Positions 1-8,841 of a stretch of 64,000 nt of DNA are shown in pieces. Position numbers and translations under genes: made by a program. The stretch lies in NCBI GenBank assembly GCA_024958715.1, contig JANWUS010000018.1:1-64000 (forward strand). The letters run 5' to 3'. The DNA is from Cyanobium sp. FGCU52 (GTDB lineage: Bacteria; Cyanobacteriota; Cyanobacteriia; PCC-6307; Cyanobiaceae). Each line of letters begins with the position of its first letter. The stretch's first letter is position 1. The notes beneath the pieces were generated by a model. That model was not told the DNA's origin. It worked only from the letters and a program-made list of their open reading frames with translations, and did no database searches.

Positions 1-432
1 TTCAGCAGGGGGGAAGTTCGCGGTGTGCCGTCCCGTCCCCTGAATGGGTACAGAAGCGGAATCACTTCTGCCATTCCTTCCGTACACATTAAGGGCTTCT
101 TTCATGATCAACAAAGCCTCATTCACGCCCAAGCCATGGCAATTACTTGGGCTAATCGACTTCAATCGACTCCACCTCACAATGAAAGGTCGATCTGATA
201 GCCGCGAGGAGCCAGCTCCAGGCTCAAGACAAATAAGAACATCAACTCCATAGGCATAAAGATGAAACTGGCCCTCAAACTCAATTCCAAAAGCCGGATT
301 CCCAACCTTGCCGCCCCAGAGATAGAAATCGCGCTCGGCATCGCGCGTCCAGTAACGGCCCGAGCCCTTTTCGAAGGGAAGCCCATAGCGGTCGATGTCC
401 TCATCGGACACGACTTCGTTGACGAAGGGCAT
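1..432 (-). CDS. Partial hypothetical protein (continues past the left window edge)
   Basis: Read by hand: 144 codons with no stop from the ATG at 432 (minus strand) to base 1: MPFVNEVVSDEDIDRYGLPFEKGSGRYWTRDAERDFYLWGGKVGNPAFGIEFEGQFHLYAYGVDVLICLEPGAG... Absent from the ORF track, apparently because it has no stop inside the window. Confidence 0.75.
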   Translation of the reverse strand, partial: MPFVNEVVSDEDIDRYGLPFEKGSGRYWTRDAERDFYLWGGKVGNPAFGIEFEGQFHLYAYGVDVLICLEPGAGSSRLSDRPFIVRWSRLKSISPSNCHGLGVNEALLIMKEALNVYGRNGRSDSASVPIQGTGRHTANFPPAE

Positions 433-648
433 GGGACTCTCCTCTTCTGCTCAGGGGCCGGACCGGACCATCGGCCGGCATGGGGGCTGAACGGGAGGGT
501 AGGGACGCTGAGGCCCGCGGCAAGGAGGACCCGCCGCACCGAAACGTGCATCGTTCATGACCATCGTGCTGAAAGGAGACAGGGGCAGATTCACGAATCC
601 ACCCGCGCTGCAGCATTCCCCGCAGCGGTCAGCGCCGCCTCGACGCCC

Positions 649-1335
649 TCACTCCCGTCGCGGGGCTCCGCGGCGGGCGGCCAGCACCTCCTGAACCCGG
701 CGCCACTCCACACCGTGGTGGGCGAGGGCCACCTGCAGGTGGAAGATCAGATCCGCCGCTTCGCCGGCGATCGCCTCGGCGTCATCGTCCTTGCAGGCCA
801 TCACGAACTCGGCGCTCTCCTCGCCGATCTTCTTGAGGATGCGGTTGTCGCCTCCCTCCAGCAGCCGGTTGGTGTAACTGCCCGGCTCCGGTCGCTCCCG
901 CCGTCCCACGATCACGCGGCTGAGTTCCGTGCAGACATCCGCCGGTGGCGGCGCGGCATCAGCCCCACCACCGCTGGGCTCGGGACCCTCGTCGTAGAAG
1001 CAGCTGCGCGCACCCGTATGGCAGGCCACATCGCCCCGCTGTTCCACCGTGAGCAGCAGGACATCGGCGTCGCAGTCGTAGCGGAATCCCCGCAGGGTCT
1101 GGATGTGACCGCTGGTGGCTCCCTTGTGCCACAGCTCGCTGCGCGAGCGACTCCAGTAGTGCACTTCCCCGGTGGCGAAGGTGCGCTCCAGCGCCTCGCG
1201 GTTCATCCACGCCACCATCAGAACGGCGCCGTCGAGCCAGTCCTGGGCCAGGGCCGGAATCAGACCCGACGCATCGAAACGCAGACCTTCCGGCACCGCG
1301 GCGGGATCGGGTCTGGCCTCCGTTGATGCGGACAC
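649..1335 (-). CDS. hisIE: Bifunctional phosphoribosyl-AMP cyclohydrolase / phosphoribosyl-ATP pyrophosphatase
   Basis: HisI motifs ([31 protein letters not shown]) plus a HisE C-terminal domain ([18 protein letters not shown]). Confidence 0.95.
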   Translation of the reverse strand: MSASTEARPDPAAVPEGLRFDASGLIPALAQDWLDGAVLMVAWMNREALERTFATGEVHYWSRSRSELWHKGATSGHIQTLRGFRYDCDADVLLLTVEQRGDVACHTGARSCFYDEGPEPSGGGADAAPPPADVCTELSRVIVGRRERPEPGSYTNRLLEGGDNRILKKIGEESAEFVMACKDDDAEAIAGEAADLIFHLQVALAHHGVEWRRVQEVLAARRGAPRRE

Positions 1336-1464
1336 GGGGAGCGAGAGCGTGAGGCGGCATCCATCATCCCCGCCCGGGGTTCCCGGCCAACCCGCCGGCC
1401 CCGGAACCTACGGTGGCAGCAGATTGCGTCGGCGCTCCGGCAGCCGCCGTCGAGCTGCCCCTTC

Positions 1465-2061
1465 ATGTCCCAGTCCGCAGCCTTCACCTGCAGCAAGCAG
1501 TTCAGCGGCTACCCCTGCTGCCACCGGCAGTGGCGCCACCCGGGGCACTGCCGCTTCGTGCACGGCTACAGCCGCAGCTTCACGGTGTGGTTCGGAGCCC
1601 GCGAGCTCGATCGCCATGGCTTCGTGGTGGATTTCTCCAGCCTCCGCGACCTGGAGGCCCGGCTTGCGGCTCAGTTCGACCACACCTTCCTCGCCAACGC
1701 CGACGACCCCCTGCTCGATCGCTGGCGCGCCCTCCACGACGAGGGCGCCCTCGACCTGCGGGTGATGGACAACGTGGGCATGGAGTCCAGCGCCGCCCTG
1801 GTGTGGGAGTGGGCGAACGAACTGCTGCTGGCCCGCGACGGCGGCCGCACCTGCTGCTGGCGGGTGGAGGCGCGCGAGAACGAGAAGAACGCCGCCTGCT
1901 ACACCGCCACCCCGGAGTGGTTCCACCCCGCCGCGGTCCTCACCGGCGACGAGGAGCTCTATCCGGAAGGCCCTCTGCCGGTTCCCTCCTACACCGATCC
2001 CGCCCAGGGCTACGGGGCCGACGAGTCTCCGGACGGCTCGGGACTGTGGGAAGCCCCCTGA
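1465..2061 (+). CDS. 6-pyruvoyl-tetrahydropterin synthase / QueD-like family protein, divergent
   Basis: PTPS-like HGYSRSF, FVVDFSSL, FDHTFL and VGMESSAALVWEWA blocks; canonical zinc-ligand motifs altered. Confidence 0.75.
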   Translation: MSQSAAFTCSKQFSGYPCCHRQWRHPGHCRFVHGYSRSFTVWFGARELDRHGFVVDFSSLRDLEARLAAQFDHTFLANADDPLLDRWRALHDEGALDLRVMDNVGMESSAALVWEWANELLLARDGGRTCCWRVEARENEKNAACYTATPEWFHPAAVLTGDEELYPEGPLPVPSYTDPAQGYGADESPDGSGLWEAP

Positions 2062-2083
2062 GCGACACCCAGAGGAACAACCG

Positions 2084-3067
2084 TTGGGCCCTGCACGCCT
2101 GGCCACCATCTGGGCCCTGTTCCAGGGCCTGCTGCTGGAGGCCCTCCCCTTCCTGCTGATCGGGGTGCTGATCTCCGCCGCCGCCCGCTGGCTGGCCCCC
2201 GGCGGCCGCTGGCTGCAGCGTCTGCCGCGCCATCCCCTGCTCGGACCGCTCACCGGCGCCGCCCTGGGCTTTGCCCTGCCCGCCTGTGAATGCGGCAACG
2301 TGCCGGTGGCCCGCCAGCTGATGGTGGGCGGGGCCCCCATGGGCACGGCCCTGGGCTTCCTGTTCGCCGCCCCGGTGCTCAATCCGATCGTGCTGGCGGG
2401 CACCTGGGCCGCCTTCCCCGACCAGCCCTGGCTGCTGGTGGCCCGTCCCCTGGGGGCGGTGGCGGTGGCCGTGGGTCTGGCGCTGCTGCTGCCGCTGCTG
2501 CCGGAAGGCGAGCTGCTGCAGGCCGATCTGCTGGCCGAGCGGCGCCTCGTGCAACCCCTCAAGGAGGTGAGCCTGCTCGAACGCCGCGGCGGGCTGGTGG
2601 GTGGAGGACTGCAGGAAGCCCAGGCGCTGGCTCGCGCCGGCAGCGGGGCTTCGCCGCTTCGACCTCCCCTGGGGGAAGCCGTTCAGCATGCGGCACGGGA
2701 ATTTCTCGAGCTGGCCCTGCTGCTGGTGATGGGCTGTCTGATCGCCGCGTCGGTGCAGTCGCTGGTACCGCGCGCCTGGCTTCTGGCGGTGGGTGGGGCT
2801 CCCACCCTCTCGATCCTGGCCCTGATGCTGCTGGCGATGGTGGTGTCGGTGTGCTCCAGCGTCGACGCCTTCCTGGCCCTCGGCTTCGCCGCCCAGGTCA
2901 CCCCCGGCGCCCTGCTGGCCTTTCTGCTGCTGGGCCCGGTGATCGACCTCAAGCTCGTGGGTCTGCTGGGCCTGCTGTTCCGGCCCCGCGGCCTGATCCT
3001 CACCACCGCCGGCGCCTGCCTGTTCGTGCTGCTGATCGGCCAGTGGATCAACCTGTGGCGCCTGTGA
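2084..3067 (+). CDS. UPF0718 / COG0701-type permease
   Basis: Multi-TM protein with LPACECGNVPVARQLMVGGAPMGTALGFLFAAPVLNPI signature. Confidence 0.85.
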   Translation: MGPARLATIWALFQGLLLEALPFLLIGVLISAAARWLAPGGRWLQRLPRHPLLGPLTGAALGFALPACECGNVPVARQLMVGGAPMGTALGFLFAAPVLNPIVLAGTWAAFPDQPWLLVARPLGAVAVAVGLALLLPLLPEGELLQADLLAERRLVQPLKEVSLLERRGGLVGGGLQEAQALARAGSGASPLRPPLGEAVQHAAREFLELALLLVMGCLIAASVQSLVPRAWLLAVGGAPTLSILALMLLAMVVSVCSSVDAFLALGFAAQVTPGALLAFLLLGPVIDLKLVGLLGLLFRPRGLILTTAGACLFVLLIGQWINLWRL

Positions 3068-3783
3068 TGCCAACCGTTCCGCTGCTGAGGCGCGCCGCCA
3101 CCTGGCGCGCCGGTGCCCTGGCCCTCTGGGCCGCGGTGATGCTCCACAGCGCCTTCGACGGTCGCCTCCACCTGCTGCTGCGCGCGATGTATCACCCCCT
3201 GGTGCCGCTGACCGGGGTCCTGCTGGCGGCCCTGGCCCTGCTGCAGCTGCGCCAGGCCACCACGGCAGCCGAGCAGCGGCGGCCTGGCACCAAGCGGCAG
3301 GGCCTGGCCACGGCCGCCACCGCCCTGGTGGCCCTGCTGGTGCTGGCGATCCCTCCCGCTCCCTCGTTCGCGGATCTGGCGGGGCAGCGCCCCCCCGACG
3401 AGAGCGCCGACGACGGCCTGTCCTTCGTACTGCCCCCGCTCGAGCGCAGCCTCACCGACTGGGTGCGGCTGCTCGCCAGCCAGCCCGATCCCCACCTGTT
3501 CGCAGGCGATCCGGTGCGGATCAGCGGCTTCGTGCTCCCCGTCGAAGGGCAGTCACCCCAGATCGCCCGGCTGCGGGTGCGCTGCTGCCTGGCCGACGCC
3601 TCGCCGGTGGGCTTGCCGGTGCGCTGGCCCCGCGGCCCGGTGCCCGCCGCGGATCGCTGGCTGGCGATCGAGGGAACGATGGCGGTGGAACCCGACCCCG
3701 CTGCCAGCGGCAGGGAGCGTCTGGTGGTGGTGCCGCAGCGCATCCGCCCGATTCCCCGGCCGCGGCGGCCCCTCGAACCCTGA
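3067..3783 (+). CDS. TIGR03943 / COG3689-like putative membrane protein
   Basis: In-frame ATG at 3067 overlaps the TGA of the upstream permease; two N-terminal TM segments followed by a soluble domain; tandem partner of the permease. Confidence 0.75.
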   Translation: MPTVPLLRRAATWRAGALALWAAVMLHSAFDGRLHLLLRAMYHPLVPLTGVLLAALALLQLRQATTAAEQRRPGTKRQGLATAATALVALLVLAIPPAPSFADLAGQRPPDESADDGLSFVLPPLERSLTDWVRLLASQPDPHLFAGDPVRISGFVLPVEGQSPQIARLRVRCCLADASPVGLPVRWPRGPVPAADRWLAIEGTMAVEPDPAASGRERLVVVPQRIRPIPRPRRPLEP

Positions 3784-3797
3784 ACGGCGTCACCCCG

Positions 3798-5138
3798 ATG
3801 TCCCGTGTCCTGAGCGCCCTTGGCCTCCCCCTGCTGCTGGCCCTCGGCCAGCAGCAATGGCTGCGCTCCCGGCCGCCCCATCTCGAGAGGCTGGCGGGAG
3901 CGGTGGCCAGCGCCGGCCCCGCCAGCCTGGAGGCGCGCTTCAGCCGGCCGATGTCCGTGGCAGCGCTGGAGCAGGCCAGTCGGCTCGATCCGCCCCTGCG
4001 CCATCGCTGGCTGGGCCGCGGCGACACGGTGATGCTGGCCCTGGCGACGGGTCAGCGGGTGGAAGGTCCGCTTCACCTGCACCTGGCCGGCCGCGACCAT
4101 CGGGGACTCCCCCTCCCCTCCAGCGACTGGCGCTGGGATCCGCGCCCGCGGGTGGTGGCGGTGGTGCCCCTGCCCGGCGGCGGTGAGCAGCTGCGTCTGC
4201 AGGAGCACGACGGCCGCTGGCGGGCCCTCACACCCGCCCTCGGCCAGATCCCCCAGGTGGAGGCCCTGGGGGATGGCTCCGGCGTGGCGTTCACCAGCGT
4301 CGATGGCCAGGGCCGCCAGCAGGCCTGGCGCCTGGAGCTGCACCAGCGCAATCTGGCGCCACTCAGCTCTCCCCTGGCGCCGGTGCGGCCCGGCCGCCTG
4401 CAGCGCCTGGCCGGTGGCGCGAACGTGCTCTTCGCCCACCTCAGCGCCGACCGCCGCGGATCGCTGCTGGTGCAGAGCGGCGGCCTCACACCCGCCGACG
4501 GGAAGCTTGCGCTCTGGCCGCCGCGGGGCGGACCGGAGATCCTCACGCTCAAGGCCTCGGGCCCCGTGCGGCTGCTGCCGGAAGGCGGCGGCCTGGTGGT
4601 GCCGGAGAGCGAGGGGCTGAGCCTGCAGTCCCTGCCCCCGAGGCCGCCGCGGCGCGAGCTGCTGCCGGGCAGCCGCGATCTGGTGGGGTTCTGTCCCCGG
4701 GCCGGCCGGGCCCTGCTGGTGCGCCACTGGCCCGACTTCCGGCGCTCCCTCGAACTGGTGGAGCCGGGCCGCTCGCCGCGCCAGCTCTGGATCGGCCCCC
4801 AGGCGGTGGTGGCCGCCTCCTGCGGCGGCGGCGGCGAGCGGGTGTGGGCGCTGCTGGTGGAGGGCCTGGCCCAGCCCACCCTCACCCTGGTGGAGCTCGA
4901 TCCCCGGGGATCGCTGCGCAGGAGCCGCCGGCTGGAAGGCTGGGAACTGGAGCCCGGCGCCGGGCTGCACCATGACCCCACCGGCGACCGGCTGCTCACG
5001 GTCCTGCGGCCCCGCTCCTCCATCGGGACAGCGACCGCTCCGCCACCGCCGCAGGTGGTGCTGATCGACACCGCCGAGCTGGAGCCACGGCCGCTCGAAC
5101 GCACGGCGCGGCAGGCGGTGTGGCTGCCGCCGGGGTAG
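3798..5138 (+). CDS. Hypothetical secreted or membrane-anchored protein
   Basis: Long ORF with N-terminal hydrophobic signal, same strand and close spacing with the neighbouring metal-related genes. Confidence 0.65.
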   Translation: MSRVLSALGLPLLLALGQQQWLRSRPPHLERLAGAVASAGPASLEARFSRPMSVAALEQASRLDPPLRHRWLGRGDTVMLALATGQRVEGPLHLHLAGRDHRGLPLPSSDWRWDPRPRVVAVVPLPGGGEQLRLQEHDGRWRALTPALGQIPQVEALGDGSGVAFTSVDGQGRQQAWRLELHQRNLAPLSSPLAPVRPGRLQRLAGGANVLFAHLSADRRGSLLVQSGGLTPADGKLALWPPRGGPEILTLKASGPVRLLPEGGGLVVPESEGLSLQSLPPRPPRRELLPGSRDLVGFCPRAGRALLVRHWPDFRRSLELVEPGRSPRQLWIGPQAVVAASCGGGGERVWALLVEGLAQPTLTLVELDPRGSLRRSRRLEGWELEPGAGLHHDPTGDRLLTVLRPRSSIGTATAPPPPQVVLIDTAELEPRPLERTARQAVWLPPG

Positions 5139-5166
5139 AACGAACCGTGCGCACGCAGGCGAAGCA

Positions 5167-5568
5167 GTGGTCAGCCACCCGAACGCACGGCAGGAACTGC
5201 TGCTGGCCGAACTGCGGAGCGCGGACTGCGAACTGAGCGGGCAGGACCTGCATGCCCGCCTGCGGGGCGGGCCGGCGGCGATGGGACTGGCCACGGTGTA
5301 CCGCCATCTGCGCCAGCTGCAGCAGCGGGCCCTGGTGCGCTGCCGCCATCTGCCCAGCGGCGAGGCCCTGTTCGCCCCCACCGAGCGGGACGAACACCAT
5401 CTCACCTGCGTGGACTGCGGCCACACCATGGCCCTGCCCCATTGCCCGGTGCACGATCTGCACCTGCCGGAGCAGGACCTGAACGGCTTCCAGCCCCTCT
5501 ATCACACCCTGGAATTCTTCGGGCTGTGCGGCCGGTGCCGGAACCGCGATGGGCACGGGGAGCGGTAG
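5167..5568 (+). CDS. Fur-family transcriptional regulator, Zur-like
   Basis: GLATVYRHLRQL winged-helix motif, HHLTCVDCGH and CGRC metal-site motifs. Confidence 0.85.
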   Translation: MVSHPNARQELLLAELRSADCELSGQDLHARLRGGPAAMGLATVYRHLRQLQQRALVRCRHLPSGEALFAPTERDEHHLTCVDCGHTMALPHCPVHDLHLPEQDLNGFQPLYHTLEFFGLCGRCRNRDGHGER

Positions 5569-5654
5569 CCAATGGCACCGCCAACCGCTGCATCCCGGCA
5601 CCCTGGCCCGGAGCGGATCCCTACGGTCGCGCGATCCAGACCCTGACCCCGCCC

Positions 5655-6683
5655 ATGATCCCGCCGGCGATCCGCCGTTCCCTCCCCCTGCTGGCCCTGG
5701 CGGGCGCCCTGCTGCTGCCGGCAGGCTGCAGCGCCAACCGCAACCGCGAGATCGGCGTCTACTCCGGACGCCACTACAACACCGACAAGGAGCTCTACGC
5801 CCGCTTCACCGAGCGCACCGGCATCCGCGTCCGGCTGCTGGAGGGCAAGGACGATGCCCTGATCGAGCGGCTGCGGAGCGAAGGCAAGACCAGCCCCGCC
5901 GACGTGCTGGTGCTGGTCGATGCGGCCCGCCTCGATCGGGCCGCGGGCATGGGCCTGTTCCGTCCCACGCGCTCCGCCGAACTGGAGCGGGACGTTCCCG
6001 CCCATCTGCGCGATCCCCAGGGGCGCTGGTTCGCCCTCACCCGTCGCGTGCGGGCTGTGGTGGTGAACCCGAAGCTGGTGCCGCCCGCCTCGATCCGCAC
6101 CTATGCCGATCTCGCCGGTCCGGCCCTGAAGGGCAAGCTCTGCCTGCGCAACAGCCGCAGCGTCTACAACCAGTCCCTGGTGGCCGATCAGCTGATCCAG
6201 CGCGGCGAGGCCGCCACCCGCCAGTGGGTGGAGGGCCTGGTGGCGAACACGCGCCAGCCGTTCTTCACCTCCGACATCCCCCTGGCCCGGGCCGTGGGCG
6301 ACGGCACCTGCGGCGCGGGCCTGGTGAACACCTACTACGTGGCCCGCATGCTGGCGGGAGGAAGCGGCGCGGCCGACCAGGCGGCGGCCCGCCAGCTGAG
6401 GGTGGTGTTTCCCGAGCCCGCCCACGTGAACATCAGCGGCGCGGGGGTGACGGCCGTCTCGCGCCATCCGCAGGAGGCCGCCCAGCTGATCGCCTTCCTG
6501 GCCTCGCCGGGGGGAGGACGGGGCTACGCGGAGGCCAACAACGAATATCCGCTCAAGGGGGCCGGCGGCAATCCGATCCTGCGGGACTTCGGGCCGTTCA
6601 CCGCCGACGGCGTCTCGGCCGCCCAGATGGGCGCGGCCAACCGCCAGGCGGTGAGCCTGATGCAGGCGGCCGGCTGGAACTGA
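5655..6683 (+). CDS. futA: Iron(III) ABC transporter substrate-binding lipoprotein (FutA/IdiA-like)
   Basis: Start chosen at ATG 5655; lipobox-like LLLPAGCS; IGVYSGRHYNTDKELYARFTERTGI, SPADVLVLVDAARL, GDGTCGAGLVNTYY. Confidence 0.88.
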   Translation: MIPPAIRRSLPLLALAGALLLPAGCSANRNREIGVYSGRHYNTDKELYARFTERTGIRVRLLEGKDDALIERLRSEGKTSPADVLVLVDAARLDRAAGMGLFRPTRSAELERDVPAHLRDPQGRWFALTRRVRAVVVNPKLVPPASIRTYADLAGPALKGKLCLRNSRSVYNQSLVADQLIQRGEAATRQWVEGLVANTRQPFFTSDIPLARAVGDGTCGAGLVNTYYVARMLAGGSGAADQAAARQLRVVFPEPAHVNISGAGVTAVSRHPQEAAQLIAFLASPGGGRGYAEANNEYPLKGAGGNPILRDFGPFTADGVSAAQMGAANRQAVSLMQAAGWN

Positions 6684-6786
6684 TCGGTCCGGGCCGGGGC
6701 GGCAGGGCCCCGGTCAGAGCCGCCGGCCGCTGCCTAGGGTCGAAGCAGGCCCCGTGCCGGCCTCCTTCCCCTGCGCCTCCGCCGCG

Positions 6787-7932
6787 ATGACCACCAGCCC
6801 CGCTGTCGCCGCCCCGGTGATGGATCCGGTGCCCACCAGCCTGCCGGTGACGATCCTCACCGGCTTCCTCGGCGCCGGCAAGACCACCCTGCTCAACCAC
6901 ATCCTCAGCAACCAGGAGGGTCTGAAGACCGCGGTGCTGGTGAACGAGTTCGGTGAGATCGGCATCGACAACGAGCTCGTGGTGGCCACCGGCGAGGACA
7001 TGGTGGAACTGAGCAACGGCTGCATCTGCTGCTCGATCAACGGCGAACTGCTGGACGCCGTGTACCGCATCCTCGACCGGCCCGAGCCGGTGGACTACCT
7101 GGTGGTGGAGACCACCGGGCTGGCGGATCCGCTGCCGGTGGCGATGACCTTCCTGGGCAGCGATCTGCGCGACCTCACTCGCCTCGACTCGATCATCACC
7201 CTGGTGGATGCCGAGAACTTCGGCGAGGAGATCCTGCAGGGCGAGGTGGCCCGGGCCCAGGTGATCTACAGCGACATGCTGCTGCTGAACAAGTGCGATC
7301 TGGTGGAGGAAAGCCGCCTGGAGCAGCTGGAGCAGGAGCTGCGGCAGATCAAGCCGGAAGCCCGCATCCTGCGCTCGGTGAAGGGGGAGGTGCCCCTGCC
7401 GCTGCTGCTGAGCGTGGGGCTGTTCGAGAGCGACCGGGTGGTGGCAGCCCAGGAGTCGCCGGCGCCGGTCGCCGCCGATGGCCACGACCACAGCGCCTGC
7501 GACCACGAGCACGGGCACTGCGAACACGACCACGACCACGCACATGACCACGGGCATGGCCATGCGCACGGCCACGACCACGGCCATCACCACCACGGCC
7601 ACGATCACCACCACGACCACCTGGCGATCGAGGGCTACACCTCTCTCTCCTTCACCAGTGACGGCCCGTTCTCGCTGCGCAAGTTCCAGAACTTCCTCGA
7701 CAACCAGCTGCCGGGGAACGTGTTCCGGGCCAAGGGCATCCTCTGGTTCAACGAGAGCGAACGGCGGCACGTGTTCCACCTGGCGGGCAAGCGGTTCTCG
7801 ATCGATGACAGCGACTGGACGGGTGAGCGCAGGAACCAGCTGGTGCTGATCGGCCGCGACCTCGACCACGACAGCCTGCGCCGTCAGCTGCAGGCCTGCG
7901 TGGCCCGCGATGCCGGGAGGGGCTTCGCCTGA
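6787..7932 (+). CDS. COG0523 (CobW/YciC-type) GTPase with His-rich insert
   Basis: TGFLGAGKTTLLNH P-loop, CICCSING (CxCC) motif, NKCD, long HDH/HGH-rich stretch; start could also be 6754. Confidence 0.92.
   Translation: MTTSPAVAAPVMDPVPTSLPVTILTGFLGAGKTTLLNHILSNQEGLKTAVLVNEFGEIGIDNELVVATGEDMVELSNGCICCSINGELLDAVYRILDRPEPVDYLVVETTGLADPLPVAMTFLGSDLRDLTRLDSIITLVDAENFGEEILQGEVARAQVIYSDMLLLNKCDLVEESRLEQLEQELRQIKPEARILRSVKGEVPLPLLLSVGLFESDRVVAAQESPAPVAADGHDHSACDHEHGHCEHDHDHAHDHGHGHAHGHDHGHHHHGHDHHHDHLAIEGYTSLSFTSDGPFSLRKFQNFLDNQLPGNVFRAKGILWFNESERRHVFHLAGKRFSIDDSDWTGERRNQLVLIGRDLDHDSLRRQLQACVARDAGRGFA
7480..7622 (+). repeat. Degenerate short repeat encoding a His/Asp/Gly metal-binding stretch
   Basis: Reiterated cacgaccac / cacggccac units inside the COG0523 gene. 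Confidence 0.85.
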
Positions 7933-7992
7933 ACCACCGGCGCCCCGATCCGGTTTCATACTGAATCGGAACGACCCCCCTCCGGCGGCTGC

Positions 7993-8568
7993 ATGGCTCC
8001 CACCTCCCCACGCTCCCTCGCTCTCACCGCCGCGGCCGGCTTCGGTCTGAGCCTGCTCTCGGCCCTGCCCGCCGGCGCCCACGGGTTCTCCGGTGAAGGC
8101 CTGACCGCCGGACTCGCCCACCCGCTCACCGGACTCGACCACCTGCTGCTGCTGGTGGGCGCGGGTGGCGCCGCCGCCGCGATCGATTCGACCCTGCTGG
8201 GCTTCGCCCTTGGCGGCGCCGTTCTGGGCGCGGCCTTCGGTGCCTTCGGCGGCACCCTGCCGGCGGCGGAACTGCTGGCGGCGCTTGCCATCTCGGCCAT
8301 GGGGCTGCTGATGCTGCGCCGCGGACCTGCGGCTCAGCTGGCCCCCGCCGGCGCCCTGGTGGCCGCGGCCGTGGCCGTCCACGCCATGCTCCACGGACAG
8401 GAGGCCCCGGGCCAGGCGCTGTGGTGGCTGGGGGCCGCCCTGGGTTCGGGCGGTGTGCTTCTCGGCAGCTTCGCCCTGCTGCGCCGCCTCGGCGACGCCT
8501 GGACCGGTCGCCTGGCCCTGGCGCTCTGCCTGGCCGGGGGTGTGCTGGCCCTGATGCCCTCCGCCTGA
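7993..8568 (+). CDS. HupE/UreJ-family metal (probably Ni/Co) transporter
   Basis: Signal-like N-terminus, AHGFSGEGLTAGLAHPLTGLDHLLLLVGAG signature. Confidence 0.9.
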   Translation: MAPTSPRSLALTAAAGFGLSLLSALPAGAHGFSGEGLTAGLAHPLTGLDHLLLLVGAGGAAAAIDSTLLGFALGGAVLGAAFGAFGGTLPAAELLAALAISAMGLLMLRRGPAAQLAPAGALVAAAVAVHAMLHGQEAPGQALWWLGAALGSGGVLLGSFALLRRLGDAWTGRLALALCLAGGVLALMPSA

Positions 8569-8660
8569 GGCCTCCCTTCCCCGGGGTGAGGGGAACCGGC
8601 AGCAATGGATACGACGGATCCGCAGAACGGGGCTAGGGTGAGTCAACCCCATGCGGCCTC

Positions 8661-8798
8661 ATGACCGAGCTGTTCCTGCTGGTGGCCGTGTTCGGCCTTC
8701 TCGGTCTGGTGTTCTGGCTCAGCGTCGACTCCGACGATGACAACGGGGGTGGCGGCCTGATGCAGCCTGCCCTGGTTCCGGTGCGGGTTCGCCGCTGA
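8661..8798 (+). CDS. Small single-TM membrane protein (45 aa)
   Basis: Read by hand: MTELFLLVAVFGLLGLVFWLSVDSDDDNGGGGLMQPALVPVRVRR*; followed by a strong terminator hairpin. Confidence 0.55.
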   Translation: MTELFLLVAVFGLLGLVFWLSVDSDDDNGGGGLMQPALVPVRVRR

Positions 8799-8841
8799 GT
8801 TCCCGGTCCAACCCCTCCAATCACCTCAAATCCCCCCCCTG

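Noticed and set aside
262-1326. 354-aa plus-strand ORF at the left end
   Set aside because: Overlaps hisIE and the partial minus-strand gene; no recognisable motifs.
3192-5429. 745-aa minus-strand ORF
   Set aside because: Antisense shadow of TIGR03943-like, hypothetical and zur-like genes; biased His/Gln/Arg composition.
6692-6711. CCGGGGC...GCCCCGG stem between futA-like and COG0523 genes
   Set aside because: Short GC-rich stem without T run; expected often by chance at this GC content.
7480-7622. Possible CRISPR-like or tandem repeat array
   Set aside because: In-frame His/Asp/Gly codon repeat inside a COG0523 gene; no spacers of regular size.
6598-8652. 684-aa minus-strand ORF
   Set aside because: Antisense to the COG0523 GTPase and hupE; Val-rich run is the reverse of the His-coding repeat.
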